64,000 bases of DNA from Burkholderiaceae bacterium (GTDB lineage Bacteria > Pseudomonadota > Gammaproteobacteria > Burkholderiales > Burkholderiaceae_C), in contig JADMJJ010000021.1 of assembly GCA_018780645.1 (NCBI GenBank), positions 1 to 64,000 of the forward strand, in the 5' to 3' direction. The notes beneath the pieces are model-generated. The model was not told the DNA's origin and ran no database searches. It worked only from the letters and a program-made list of their open reading frames with translations. Within the stretch, counting starts at the first letter, position 1, and each line of letters opens with the position of its first letter. Positions 26,393 through 35,261 of the stretch are shown here, in pieces. A program made the position numbers and the translations under genes.

Positions 26393-27528
26393 TGTCCCAG
26401 CTGACGTGCAGCCAGCTCCTTCATGATCTCCTCGGCGCCGCCGCCAATCATCATCACCTTGACCTCGCGGTAGATGCGTTCGCTCTTGCACCCACGCATG
26501 AAGCCCATGCCGCCGAGGATCTGCACGGCCTGGTCGGCGCAGTGCTGCATCGTCTGCGTGGCCTGGTTCTTCAGCAGGCACAGATCGGCCACCCACTCGG
26601 GTGTGGTCAGTCCAGCTTCCTGCTGGGCGATCAGTGCGTCTATCCAGGCGCGGGTGGTCTGCACGCGCATGCGCATGTCCATCAGCTTGTGGCGTATCAC
26701 CTGGTGCTGGATCAGCGGCTGGCCAAAGGTCTGGCGCTGGCGGGCCCAGTCCAGCGCCTCGTCGAGACAGACCTGGGCAAAGGCATTGGCGCCCACCGCC
26801 AGCATCAGGCGCTCACCGTTGAAGTTCTCCATGATGGCGCGAAAGCCGCTGTTCTCGGCGCCGATCAGATGGGCCGCGGGCACGCGGCAGTCGTTGAAGT
26901 GCAGCAGTGCGGTGTCGCTGGCCCACCAGCCCATCTTCTGCAGCGGGCTGCGGGTCAGGCCGGGGGTGTCGCCGGGGATGGCCAGCAGCGAGATGCCGCC
27001 CGCGCCCGGCCCGCCGGTGCGCACCGCCACCGTCAGCCAGTCGGCGCGCATGCCGGAGGTGATGAAGACCTTTTCGCCGTTGACGATGTAGTCGCTGCCG
27101 GCCAGCCGGGCCGTGGTGCGCAGCCGCGCGACGTCGGAGCCGCCCGATGGCTCGGTGATGGCCAGTGCGGCGATCTTGGAACCGCTCAAGACGTCGGGTA
27201 GCACGCGCCGCTGCAAGTCGGCATCGGCTTGAGCCAGCAGCGGGGGCAAGGCGATATTGTGTGAGAACAGGCTGGCCATCAGCCCACCGCTGCCGGCACG
27301 GGCGATTTCCTCGGTGGCGATCCAGCGCAGCCGGGCGTCTTGCGGCGTGACGCCCAGCCCGCCGAGCTCCTCGGGATAGCCTATGCCCAGCAGGCCCATC
27401 CCAGCCGCCCGCGCATACAGCTCGCGCGGGAAGGTGCCGGCCTCGTCCCACGCGTTGACCTGCGGGGCGATCTCGCGTGTGACAAACTGGCGCAGCGCGT
27501 CGCGAAAGGCCTGCAGTTCGGTGCTCAT
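26386..27528 (-). CDS. Acyl-CoA dehydrogenase (operon member 6)
   Basis: A 380-residue flavoprotein of the acyl-CoA dehydrogenase superfamily. ALAITEPSGGSDVARLRTTA and the ITSGMRADWLTVAVRTG region bind FAD and substrate, RQTFGQPLIQHQ and QILGGMGFMRG are C-terminal family signatures, and the catalytic Glu is expected in YREVKVMMIGGGAEEI or nearby. It overlaps the alpha carboxylase stop by 4 bases (ATGA), with GGAGG upstream. It has no counterpart in the canonical atuBCDEF set, where a single dehydrogenase is present, so it may act on a different chain length or at the stage after carboxylation. Confidence 0.88.
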   Translation of the reverse strand: MSTELQAFRDALRQFVTREIAPQVNAWDEAGTFPRELYARAAGMGLLGIGYPEELGGLGVTPQDARLRWIATEEIARAGSGGLMASLFSHNIALPPLLAQADADLQRRVLPDVLSGSKIAALAITEPSGGSDVARLRTTARLAGSDYIVNGEKVFITSGMRADWLTVAVRTGGPGAGGISLLAIPGDTPGLTRSPLQKMGWWASDTALLHFNDCRVPAAHLIGAENSGFRAIMENFNGERLMLAVGANAFAQVCLDEALDWARQRQTFGQPLIQHQVIRHKLMDMRMRVQTTRAWIDALIAQQEAGLTTPEWVADLCLLKNQATQTMQHCADQAVQILGGMGFMRGCKSERIYREVKVMMIGGGAEEIMKELAARQLGQC

Positions 27529-29495
27529 GCAGCCACCACCTCCAGCAGCAGCTTGCGCGCCGCCACCTGCTCGCCCACACGGGCGTGGATGGCGCGCACG
27601 ATGCCGCTGATCGGTGCGGTGAGTTGATGCTCCATCTTCATCGCCTCCATCACGGCCAGCAGGGCGCCGACCTCGACCTTGTCTCCGAGCTCTACGTTGA
27701 GCAGCACCAACCGGCCATGCATGGGCACCAGCACGGCGCCGGTGGCCAGTGCCTGGGTCTGCTGCACCGGGCTCAGGCGGCGGTCCTCCACGGCAAGCTC
27801 GACGCCATCGACCATCAGCCACAGCCAATTGCCGTCCGGCACGCGGGTGGCGCGCAGCGGGCGGCCGTTCAGCGTGGCGTTCAGTTGCTGCGGGCCGATC
27901 AGGCGCAGCTCGGTGATCTGATGCATCTCGTCACCACAGCTGGCGCTGAAGCTTGAGCCAGTGCCCTGGAGCTGCCAGCGCTGCAGCCTGCCTTGGTGCT
28001 CCAGCGGCACCAGCTGATCCACCGGCCTGTCGCCTGGCCAGTCCGCCCACAGATCGGGCAGGGGCGTGGCCGGCAGCAGCGCGATTGCGGCGGCGGCGAG
28101 GGCCAGCAGCCCCCCTGGGAGCGGCGTCCGACGTGCCGCGTCATCGGGGAAGCGCCGGGCCAGCAGGGCGGTACTGAACTCTCCACCGAGGAATTCGTCA
28201 TCACGCAGGATGCGAGCCAGCAGCCCGCGGTTGGTGGCCAGGCCCAGGCACAGCGTGCGGTCCAGCGCAGCGGCGAGCTGGGCGGCGGCGGCCCGGCGCG
28301 TCGGCGCAAGGGCGATCAGCTTGGCCAGCATCGAATCGTAGAAGGGCGCGATGTCCAGGCCGTCGGCCAGCGCATGGTCGCAGCGTATGCCCGACGGTGG
28401 CTGCCAACGCAGCAGCCGGCCGGCCTGGGGCAGGTAGTCGCGCCCCGGGTCTTCGGCGCACAGCCGCACCTCGATCGCATGGCCGCCGCTCTCGAAGCGG
28501 CGCAGCAGCTCTTCCTGGCCCAGCGGCAAAGGCTCGCCCTGGGCGATGAGCAACTGCCACTCGACCAGATCGACGGCGGTCAGGGCCTCGGTCACCGGAT
28601 GCTCGACCTGCAGCCGGGTGTTCATCTCCATGAACCAGAAGCTGCCGTCGGTGTCGAGCAGGAACTCGACCGTGCCGGCGCCCACGTAGCCGATGCTGCG
28701 GGCCACCTGCACCGCCGCCTCGCCCATGCGTCTGCGCAGCGCCGGCGTGACGGCCGGCGAGGGCGCCTCCTCGACCACCTTCTGATGACGACGCTGCACC
28801 GAGCAGTCGCGCTCGCCCAGGTGCACGACCTGACCCTGGCCATCTGCAAAGACCTGGATCTCGACATGGCGCGGCGCCAGCAGTGCGCGCTCCAGCAGCA
28901 GCTGGCCGTCGCCAAAGGCGGCGAGCGCTTCCGAGCGGGCCGATTGCAGCGCGGCCTCCAGCTGATCGGCCTGCTGCACCAGGCGCATGCCGCGCCCGCC
29001 ACCACCGCAGGCAGCCTTGACCATCAGCGGGAAGCCGATGCGCAGTGCATGCTCCGCCAGCTGGGCCAGGTCTTGCCCGGCGCCGTCGTAGCCTGGCAGC
29101 ACCGGCACGCCCGCCCGGGCCATCGCTTGCCTGGCGGCGGACTTATTGCCCATTGCCGTCATAGCAGCGGGCGGCGGGCCGACCCAGACCAGGCCGGCGT
29201 CAAGCACTGCCTGGGCAAACTCGGCGTTCTCGGACAGAAAACCATAGCCTGGATGGATGGCCTGGGCGCCGCTGGCGCGAGCCGCCTCCAGCAACTTCGG
29301 GATGCGCAGATAGCTGTCGGCCGGCCGCTCGCCGCCGATGGCGATGGCGCTGTCGCACAGGGCGGGGTGAACGGCCTTGCGGTCGGCGTCCGAGTAGACG
29401 GCGATGGTGCGCAGGCCCATGGCCCGGGCCGTGTGCGCCACGCGGGCGACGATCTCGCCGCGGTTGGCGATCAGCAGGCTGTTGATGCGCGTCAT
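27525..29495 (-). CDS. Biotin-dependent acyl-CoA carboxylase alpha subunit (AtuF/LiuD-like)
   Basis: A 656-residue subunit carrying biotin carboxylase and biotin carrier domains. The N-terminus SLLIANRGEIVARVAHTARAMG, ATP-grasp glycine loop KAACGGGGRGMRLV, the MEMNTRLQVEHPVTE active-site segment and the biotinylation motif EAMKMEH (biotinyl Lys620) are all present. It carboxylates the biotin that the beta subunit uses on an acyl-CoA. The start at 29495 has AGGAGG upstream and overlaps the hydratase stop (ATGA). Gene order matches atuF, the geranyl-CoA carboxylase alpha subunit, but methylcrotonyl- or propionyl-CoA carboxylase cannot be excluded by sequence reading. Confidence 0.9.
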   Translation of the reverse strand: MTRINSLLIANRGEIVARVAHTARAMGLRTIAVYSDADRKAVHPALCDSAIAIGGERPADSYLRIPKLLEAARASGAQAIHPGYGFLSENAEFAQAVLDAGLVWVGPPPAAMTAMGNKSAARQAMARAGVPVLPGYDGAGQDLAQLAEHALRIGFPLMVKAACGGGGRGMRLVQQADQLEAALQSARSEALAAFGDGQLLLERALLAPRHVEIQVFADGQGQVVHLGERDCSVQRRHQKVVEEAPSPAVTPALRRRMGEAAVQVARSIGYVGAGTVEFLLDTDGSFWFMEMNTRLQVEHPVTEALTAVDLVEWQLLIAQGEPLPLGQEELLRRFESGGHAIEVRLCAEDPGRDYLPQAGRLLRWQPPSGIRCDHALADGLDIAPFYDSMLAKLIALAPTRRAAAAQLAAALDRTLCLGLATNRGLLARILRDDEFLGGEFSTALLARRFPDDAARRTPLPGGLLALAAAAIALLPATPLPDLWADWPGDRPVDQLVPLEHQGRLQRWQLQGTGSSFSASCGDEMHQITELRLIGPQQLNATLNGRPLRATRVPDGNWLWLMVDGVELAVEDRRLSPVQQTQALATGAVLVPMHGRLVLLNVELGDKVEVGALLAVMEAMKMEHQLTAPISGIVRAIHARVGEQVAARKLLLEVVAA

Positions 29496-30286
29496 GGCTT
29501 GTCTGCCTCCTGCGCCCACAGCGGCGGGCGCTTGGCGCCGAACGCGGCCAGGCCCTCGGCCGCGGTGCCGCTGCGCAGGGCCTGGGCAAACAGCTCGGCG
29601 GCCTGGTCCAGAGTGACACTACGGCTGGCCGTGCTGCGCACGATCTGCAGGGTGTGACGCAGGCACTGCGGCTCGGCCTTTTGCAGCAGCTTCAGCCAGT
29701 GCTGCAGCCGCGCATCCAGATGATCGCCGGTCAGCATCTCGTCGCACATGCCCAGGGCCATCGCTTCGGCGGCGCTGATGCGCCGGCCCGTCAGCATCAG
29801 CCGCAGCGCCGGCCCGGCGCCGATACGGCCGGCAATGAAGGGGGCGATCTGGGCCGGGGGCAGGCCCAGCGTGACCTCGGGCATGCCGAAGCTGGCGGTG
29901 TCCGACGCCAGCACGACATTGCAGGCCGCGGCAAGGCCCAGGCCGCCGCCGATGGCCGCGCCTTCGACGATGGCGATGGTAGGCACCGGGCAGGCGGCGA
30001 ACTGCTCCAGCAGCGCGCCGAAGCGGCGGTTGGCAATGGCAATCGGGTCCGGACCGGCGTCGGGCCTGGGTTCGGCGATCAGGCGCTTGAAGCCGCTGAA
30101 GTCGCCGCCGGCGCAGAAGTGTCCGCCGGCCCCGCGCAGCACGACGGCGCGCAGCTTGTCGATCCGCGCCGCCTCGGCCAGGGCTTCGCCCAGGACTTGC
30201 ACCATCGCGTCGGTCAAGGCATTGCGCGTCGCCGGTGCGTTCAGCGTGAGGTACAGGGCCGTGCCCTGCTGCAGCAGGTCAATCAT
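29492..30286 (-). CDS. Enoyl-CoA hydratase/isomerase family (AtuE-like)
   Basis: A 264-residue crotonase-fold enzyme. The oxyanion-hole segments are HFCAGGDFSGF and VEGAAIGGGLGLAAAC, followed by FGMPEVTLGLPPAQI, where the Glu is a usual catalytic residue. In the atu pathway the equivalent AtuE hydrates isohexenylglutaconyl-CoA after geranyl-CoA carboxylation; the length is close to that of AtuE. Both ends overlap neighbours by 4 bases (ATGA), showing tight coupling with the dehydrogenase upstream and alpha carboxylase downstream. Substrate assignment rests on operon order only. Confidence 0.87.
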   Translation of the reverse strand: MIDLLQQGTALYLTLNAPATRNALTDAMVQVLGEALAEAARIDKLRAVVLRGAGGHFCAGGDFSGFKRLIAEPRPDAGPDPIAIANRRFGALLEQFAACPVPTIAIVEGAAIGGGLGLAAACNVVLASDTASFGMPEVTLGLPPAQIAPFIAGRIGAGPALRLMLTGRRISAAEAMALGMCDEMLTGDHLDARLQHWLKLLQKAEPQCLRHTLQIVRSTASRSVTLDQAAELFAQALRSGTAAEGLAAFGAKRPPLWAQEADKP

Positions 30287-31437
30287 CGCCGTGCCGGCAG
30301 CGTGTGCATGTACTTGGCGATGATGCCCAGCATCACCTCGTCGGCACCGCCGCCGATGGAGCCAAGGCGGCCGTCGCGGTACATGCGGGAGACCAGGTTG
30401 TCCCAGGTGTAGCCCATGCCGCCCCAGTACTGCAGGCAGGCGTCGGGCACCTCGCGCAGCAGGCGGCCGGCCTTCAGCTTGGCCATCGAGGCCCACTCGG
30501 TCACGTCCTTGCCGCCGACGTAGTGCTCGGTGGCCAGATAGGTGAGGGCGCGCAGCGCCTCGACCTCGGTCTTCAGCTCGGCCAGGCGGAAGTGCACGAC
30601 CTGGTTGTCCAGCACCGACTGGCCGAAAGCCTTGCGTTCTCTCGTGTACTCGATCGTATGTTCGATGCAGTTGCTCAGACCTTGAACCGCATTCGCCGCG
30701 GCCCACAGGCGTTCCTCCTGGAACTGCATCATCTGGTAGGTGAAGCCCATGCCCTCCTCGCCGATGCGGTTGCCTTGCGGCACACGCACATCATCGAAAT
30801 GGATCAGCCCCGTGTCGCTGCTCATCATGCCGATCTTGCGTATCTTCTTGGCGCGGGTCACGCCCTTTGTTCCCATCGGCACCACGATCAGGCTCTTGTT
30901 CTTGTGCGGCGCGCCCTCGCTGGTGTTGCACAGCACCACCATGAAGTCGGCCTGCAGGCTGTTGGTGATCCACATCTTGCCGCCGTTGATGACGTAGTCG
31001 CCGCCATCCTTGCGCGCGGTGGTCTTGATCGCCGCCACGTCCGACCCGGCACCAGGCTCGGACACGCCGATGCAGGCCACCATGTCGCCGGCAATGGCCG
31101 GCACCAGGAACTCGCGCTTCAGCGCATCGCTGCCGAAGCGGGCCAGCGCCGGCGTGGACATATCGGTCTGCACGCCGATGGCCATGGGGATGGCGCCGCA
31201 GTGCACATGGCCCAGCGTCTCGGCCATGGCCACCGAGTAGGAGTAGTCCAGCCCCAGTCCGCCGTACTCGACCGGCTTGCACAGACCCAATAGCCCCAGG
31301 TCACCGAGCTGCTTGAATACCTGGTGGGCCGGGAAGATTTCCTCGGCCTCCCAGGCATCGACGTGGGGGTTGATCTGCTCGTCGATGAAGCGCTTCAAGG
31401 TGCGCTGCAGCTCTTCGTGCTCGTGGGTGAATTGCAT
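30283..31437 (-). CDS. Acyl-CoA dehydrogenase (AtuD-like)
   Basis: A 384-residue FAD-dependent dehydrogenase: CIGVSEPGAGSDVAAIKTTA and MWITNSLQADFMVVLCNT form the flavin-binding region, RKAFGQSVLDNQ and YWGGMGYTWDNLVSRMYRDGR the C-terminal signature, with the ending GSIGGGADEVMLGIIAKYM. In atu clusters AtuD oxidises citronellyl-CoA to cis-geranyl-CoA; this protein has the position and length of AtuD. The start ATG at 31437 follows AAGGAGA. It is 23 bases downstream of the beta carboxylase. A generic branched or short-chain substrate is the alternative. Confidence 0.88.
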   Translation of the reverse strand: MQFTHEHEELQRTLKRFIDEQINPHVDAWEAEEIFPAHQVFKQLGDLGLLGLCKPVEYGGLGLDYSYSVAMAETLGHVHCGAIPMAIGVQTDMSTPALARFGSDALKREFLVPAIAGDMVACIGVSEPGAGSDVAAIKTTARKDGGDYVINGGKMWITNSLQADFMVVLCNTSEGAPHKNKSLIVVPMGTKGVTRAKKIRKIGMMSSDTGLIHFDDVRVPQGNRIGEEGMGFTYQMMQFQEERLWAAANAVQGLSNCIEHTIEYTRERKAFGQSVLDNQVVHFRLAELKTEVEALRALTYLATEHYVGGKDVTEWASMAKLKAGRLLREVPDACLQYWGGMGYTWDNLVSRMYRDGRLGSIGGGADEVMLGIIAKYMHTLPARR

Positions 31438-31460
31438 GGATGTCTCCTTGGGATTCCTGT

Positions 31461-33077
31461 TCAGGGCCGGGCGACGCCGAACTGCATGGGCCGAAGCGCG
31501 CGCTCGCGCGCTTCCGCGCACAGCTGCAGGGCCAGCGCCAGCACGCGGCGGGTGTCGCGGGGGTCGATCACGCCATCGTCAAGCAGCAGGCCCGAGGTGT
31601 AGAAGGCGCTCATCTGGCGCTCGAAGGTGGCGATGATCTGCTGCTTCAGGCCGGCGATCTGCGCCTCGTCCACCGGCTGCCCCTTGCGCGCCGCGCCCTC
31701 GCGCATGACGATTTCCATCGTGTCGGCGGCCTGCTGCGGGCCCATCACCGCGGTGCGCGCATTGGGCCAGCTGAACACAAAGCGGGGGTGAAAGCCGCGT
31801 CCGCACATGCCGTAGTTGCCGGCCCCGAAGGAGGCGCCGCACATCACGGTGATCTGCGGCACGGTGGCGTTGCTCAGCGCCTGGATCTGCTTGGCACCGT
31901 GCTTGATCATGCCGGCCCGCTCAGCCTCCGTGCCGACGATGAAGCCGGTGGTGTTCTGCAGATAGATCATGGGCAGGCCGCTTTGCTCGCAGGCCTGGAT
32001 GAAGTGGGTGAGTTTGGTGCTGCCGGCCGGGTCCAGCGGGCCGTTGTTGCTGATGATGCCGACGCGGTGGCCGGCAATCGCGGCATGGCCGCAGATCGTG
32101 GCCGGGCCATAGTCGGGCTTGAAGTCGAGGAAGTCGGACTGGTCGACGATGCGGGCGATCAGCTCGTGCATGTCCACCGGCTTCTTGGTGTCCAGGCCCA
32201 TCAGGCCCAGCAACTCGTCTGCGGCATGGTGCGGTGCGGGGCCGTCGGGCCAGAGATTGCCCTGGCCCGCCCAGCCCAGCGAGGCGACCAGCTCGCGGCA
32301 GATGGCCAGCGCATGGGCATCATCCTCGGCCACGTACTCGGCCAGGCCCGACACGCCGGCATGCATCTCGGCGCCGCCCAGGTCCTCGTCATTGGCGATC
32401 TCGCCGGTGGCGGCCTTCAGGAGCGGCGGGCCGGCCAGAAAGGCGCGGGCGCGCTTCTTGACCATCACCACATAGTCGGCCAGGCCGGTCATATAGGCGC
32501 CGCCGGCAGTCGAGGCGCCATGCACGACCGAAATCACCGGCAGGCCCGCGGCCGACAGCCGCGCCAGCCACCAGAAGCCGCTGCCGCCCAGCACGAACTG
32601 CTCGACGCGGTACTTCAACAGGTTCGCCCCGGCCGACTCAACCAGATGCACGAAAGGCAGGCGGTTCTGCAGCGCGATCTCCTGCGCCCGCTGCAGCTTC
32701 TCCAGGCCCTTGGCCTGCAGCGCGCCGGCCTCGATGCCGGCGTCGTCAGCCACCAGCAGCACCCGCGTGCCGGACACGACACCGATGCCGGCGATGAAGC
32801 CGCCACCGGCGATCGAGGCGTCAGGGTCGGGCTGATCCTGCAGATAGCCGGCCAGCGAGGACAGCTCCAGAAACGGCGTGCCCGGGTCAAGCAGCCGCGC
32901 CACCCGCTCGCGGGGCAGCAGCTGGCCGCGTTTGTCGAACAGCGGTTTGCTTTGCGCGCTGCGGCTGGCGGTGCGGGCCTCCAGCGCGCGCAGCTGGGTG
33001 ATCAGGCTCAGCTGGTAGCTGCGGTTCTCGGCAAACAACGCGCTGCCGACATCCAGCTGTGATTCAATCCTGGGCAT
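31461..33077 (-). CDS. Acyl-CoA carboxylase beta subunit (AtuC/LiuB-like)
   Basis: A 538-residue carboxyltransferase. VESAGANLLKYRVEQF, VVHGASTAGGAYMTGLADY (N-half oxyanion region) and CGASFGAGNYGMCGRGF with PNARTAVMGPQQAA (C-half) are family hallmarks. The length equals that of AtuC as I remember it. In Pseudomonas aeruginosa a Gly (geranyl-CoA carboxylase) versus Phe (methylcrotonyl-CoA carboxylase) in the segment before the first oxyanion loop sets acyl size; here that segment reads GGSGFWWLARLSAAG (164-178), and I cannot place the key position with certainty. The start overlaps the SDR gene by 14 bases. No HMG-CoA lyase is nearby, arguing against leucine degradation. Confidence 0.88.
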   Translation of the reverse strand: MPRIESQLDVGSALFAENRSYQLSLITQLRALEARTASRSAQSKPLFDKRGQLLPRERVARLLDPGTPFLELSSLAGYLQDQPDPDASIAGGGFIAGIGVVSGTRVLLVADDAGIEAGALQAKGLEKLQRAQEIALQNRLPFVHLVESAGANLLKYRVEQFVLGGSGFWWLARLSAAGLPVISVVHGASTAGGAYMTGLADYVVMVKKRARAFLAGPPLLKAATGEIANDEDLGGAEMHAGVSGLAEYVAEDDAHALAICRELVASLGWAGQGNLWPDGPAPHHAADELLGLMGLDTKKPVDMHELIARIVDQSDFLDFKPDYGPATICGHAAIAGHRVGIISNNGPLDPAGSTKLTHFIQACEQSGLPMIYLQNTTGFIVGTEAERAGMIKHGAKQIQALSNATVPQITVMCGASFGAGNYGMCGRGFHPRFVFSWPNARTAVMGPQQAADTMEIVMREGAARKGQPVDEAQIAGLKQQIIATFERQMSAFYTSGLLLDDGVIDPRDTRRVLALALQLCAEARERALRPMQFGVARP

Positions 33078-33948
33078 CGCCGTTCTCGCTCATCAGCACC
33101 TTGGGGGTCGTCGCCAGATGGAAACCATCGAACTGCGCCGGGCTCTTGCCGGTGCCGACCCGGGGCCATATGCGCTTGGCATTCGGCGCCCCGCCGTCGA
33201 TGCGCAGGCAGGCGCCGCTGATGAAGGCGGCAGCCGGCGACAGCAGGAACACGATCGCGGCGGCCACTTCACTCTCGCTGCCCATGCGGCAGGCCGGTGT
33301 CATCCGGGCCATATTGCGTATCAGCGGGCCCATCTCGGGCGGGTACTGGTCCATGCCGCTGGAGGCGATCCAGCCCGGCGCGACCGCATTGCTGCGCACC
33401 GGCGCCCACTCCAGTGCGGCCGTCTCGGTGAAGTTCAGCATGCCGGCACGCGCCGCGCCGCTGTGGCCCATGCCGGGCATGCCCATCCAGATGTCGGCAA
33501 TGATGTTGACGATTGATCCACCGTTGGCCTCGAGGTACTGCGTGTAGCACTCTCTGGCCATCAAGAAGCCGCCGGTCAGGTTGTTGCGCACCACGGCGTC
33601 CCAGCCCTTGGCCTTGATGTCTCGCAGCGGCGAGGGGTACTGGCCGCCGGCGTTGTTGACCAGGCCGTCGATGCGGCCATGCCGGGCCAGCACCTCGGCC
33701 ACGGTGGCGGCCACTACGCTTTCCTCGCGAATGTCACAGACATGTCCGCTGGCCTTGCCGCCTGCGGCCTCGATTTCAGCCTGCACCGCCGCCAGCTTCT
33801 CCGGCTTGCGGCCCACCAGGGCCACGGTTGCGCCCAGCGCGGCCAGCTCGTGCGCGGTGCAGCGGCCTATGCCGGAGCCGCCGCCGGTGACGATGACCAC
33901 CTGGCCGGCGAACAAACCGGGTCTGAAAACACTGGCATAGCCGCTCAT
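33064..33948 (-). CDS. SDR family oxidoreductase (AtuB/enoyl-CoA reductase-like)
   Basis: A 294-residue Rossmann-fold protein. VTGGGSGIGRCTAHELAALG binds the dinucleotide and VNNAGGQYPSPL follows. The usual YxxxK is replaced by HSGAARAGM, as in the mammalian peroxisomal trans-2-enoyl-CoA reductase/2,4-dienoyl-CoA reductase branch, so an enoyl-CoA reductase is as likely as the citronellol/citronellal dehydrogenase role given to AtuB/AtuG. First gene of the leftward operon; AGGGAGAG sits directly upstream of the ATG at 33948, and an 18-base dyad operator lies 17 bases further up. Confidence 0.85.
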   Translation of the reverse strand: MSGYASVFRPGLFAGQVVIVTGGGSGIGRCTAHELAALGATVALVGRKPEKLAAVQAEIEAAGGKASGHVCDIREESVVAATVAEVLARHGRIDGLVNNAGGQYPSPLRDIKAKGWDAVVRNNLTGGFLMARECYTQYLEANGGSIVNIIADIWMGMPGMGHSGAARAGMLNFTETAALEWAPVRSNAVAPGWIASSGMDQYPPEMGPLIRNMARMTPACRMGSESEVAAAIVFLLSPAAAFISGACLRIDGGAPNAKRIWPRVGTGKSPAQFDGFHLATTPKVLMSENGDAQD

Positions 33949-33964
33949 CTCTCTCCCTTGTTCA

Positions 33965-33982
33965 ACCAAGCACTTGCTTGGT
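33965..33982. promoter_or_regulatory. 18-base dyad operator in divergent promoter region
   Basis: ACCAAGCACTTGCTTGGT consists of 7-bp perfect arms (ACCAAGC and GCTTGGT) around ACTT. It lies between the leftward atu-like operon (start 33948) and the rightward thiolase-FadB operon (start 34054). Size and shape suit a TetR-family repressor of the kind that controls fatty acid, terpene or leucine catabolism (PsrA, FadP, AtuR, LiuR types). No TetR gene is present in the window, so the regulator is encoded elsewhere. It could coordinate both operons. Confidence 0.65.
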
Positions 33983-34053
33983 AAGTGTGCTGCGCTTCAT
34001 AATCGCTTGTCAATCGGCAGCGCCCGCGCGCGAGCCGTGCATTGGAGACAACC

Positions 34054-35259
34054 ATGGCGCAAGCATTGATTTACGAAGCCCTGCGCACGCCGCGCGGCAA
34101 GGGCAAGAAGGACGGCAGCCTGCATGAGGTCAAGCCGGTGGACCTGCTGGCCGGCCTGCTCGGCCAGCTGCAGCAGCGGCTGGACTTCGATCCGGCCCTG
34201 GTGGACGACGTGGTGATGGGCTGCGTCACGCCGGTGGGCGAGCAGGGGGCCGTGATCCCGAAAACGGCGGTGCTGAAGGCGGGCTGGGACTTCAGAGTTG
34301 CCGGCGTGCAGATCAACCGCTTTTGCGCCTCGGGCCTGGAGGCGGTGAACCTGGCCGCGCAAAAGGTCGCCAGCGGCTGGGAAGACCTGGTCATCGCCGG
34401 CGGCGTCGAGAGCATGTCGCGGGTGCCCATGGGCAGCGACGGTGGCGCCTGGGCACAAGACCCCGAGACCAACGCCGTCACCGGCTTCGTGCCGCAGGGC
34501 ATAGGCGCGGACCTGATCGCCACGCTGGGCGGCTGGGGCCGCGAGGATGTCGATGCTTTCGCGCTGGAGTCGCAGCAGCGCGCCGCGCGGGCCCAGGCGG
34601 CCGGCTTCTTCGATCGCTCGGTCGTGCCGGTGCTTGACGCGATCGGCATTCCCATCCTGGAGCGCGATGAATTCATCAAGCCGCAGAGCACCTTGCAGGG
34701 CCTGGGCGCGCTGAAGGCGAGCTTCGAGCAGCTCGGCGCAATGGGCTTCGATGCTGTGGCCTTGCAGCGCTATCCGCAGGTCGAGCGCATCCACCACGTG
34801 CACAGCCCCGGCAACTCGTCGGGCATCGTCGATGGCGCGGCCGCCGTGCTGATCGGCAGCGAGGCCATGGGCAAGACCCTGGGCCTGACGCCGCGCGGCC
34901 GCATCGTCGCCACCGCCCTGTCGGGTGCCGACCCCAGCATCATGCTGACCGGCCCGATGCCGGCCACGCGCAAGGCGCTGGCCAAGGCCGGGCTGACGAT
35001 CAAGGACATCGATCTGTTCGAGGTCAACGAGGCCTTTGCTGCGGTGCCGATGCGATTCATGCAGGAGATGGGCGTGTCGCACGACCGGGTCAACGTCAAT
35101 GGTGGCGCCATCGCCATGGGTCATCCGCTGGGCGCCACCGGCGCGATGCTGCTGGGCACCCTGCTCGATGAGCTGGAGCGCCGCCAGCTCAAGCGCGGTC
35201 TGATCACGCTGTGCGTGGGCGGCGGCATGGGCATTGCCACCATCATCGAAAGAGTCTGA
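34054..35259 (+). CDS. fadA: Acetyl-CoA C-acyltransferase (thiolase, FadA-like)
   Basis: A 401-residue thiolase with all catalytic residues: acylation Cys91 in [11 protein letters not shown], His357 in [15 protein letters not shown] and Cys387 in LCVGGGMG, plus NEAF. It cleaves 3-ketoacyl-CoA to acetyl-CoA and a shortened acyl-CoA, the last step of beta-oxidation. The ATG is preceded by GGAGA. It is 2 bases upstream of the FadB-like multifunctional gene, forming a classic fadAB-type pair, and is divergent from the atu-like operon across a shared dyad. Together these provide the oxidation cycles that such catabolism requires. Confidence 0.92.
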   Translation: MAQALIYEALRTPRGKGKKDGSLHEVKPVDLLAGLLGQLQQRLDFDPALVDDVVMGCVTPVGEQGAVIPKTAVLKAGWDFRVAGVQINRFCASGLEAVNLAAQKVASGWEDLVIAGGVESMSRVPMGSDGGAWAQDPETNAVTGFVPQGIGADLIATLGGWGREDVDAFALESQQRAARAQAAGFFDRSVVPVLDAIGIPILERDEFIKPQSTLQGLGALKASFEQLGAMGFDAVALQRYPQVERIHHVHSPGNSSGIVDGAAAVLIGSEAMGKTLGLTPRGRIVATALSGADPSIMLTGPMPATRKALAKAGLTIKDIDLFEVNEAFAAVPMRFMQEMGVSHDRVNVNGGAIAMGHPLGATGAMLLGTLLDELERRQLKRGLITLCVGGGMGIATIIERV

Positions 35260-35261
35260 GC

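Noticed and set aside
25898-33948. Leucine/isovalerate (liu) operon
   Set aside because: Gene order differs from liuABCDE and no HMG-CoA lyase is present; the order fits atuBCDEF better.
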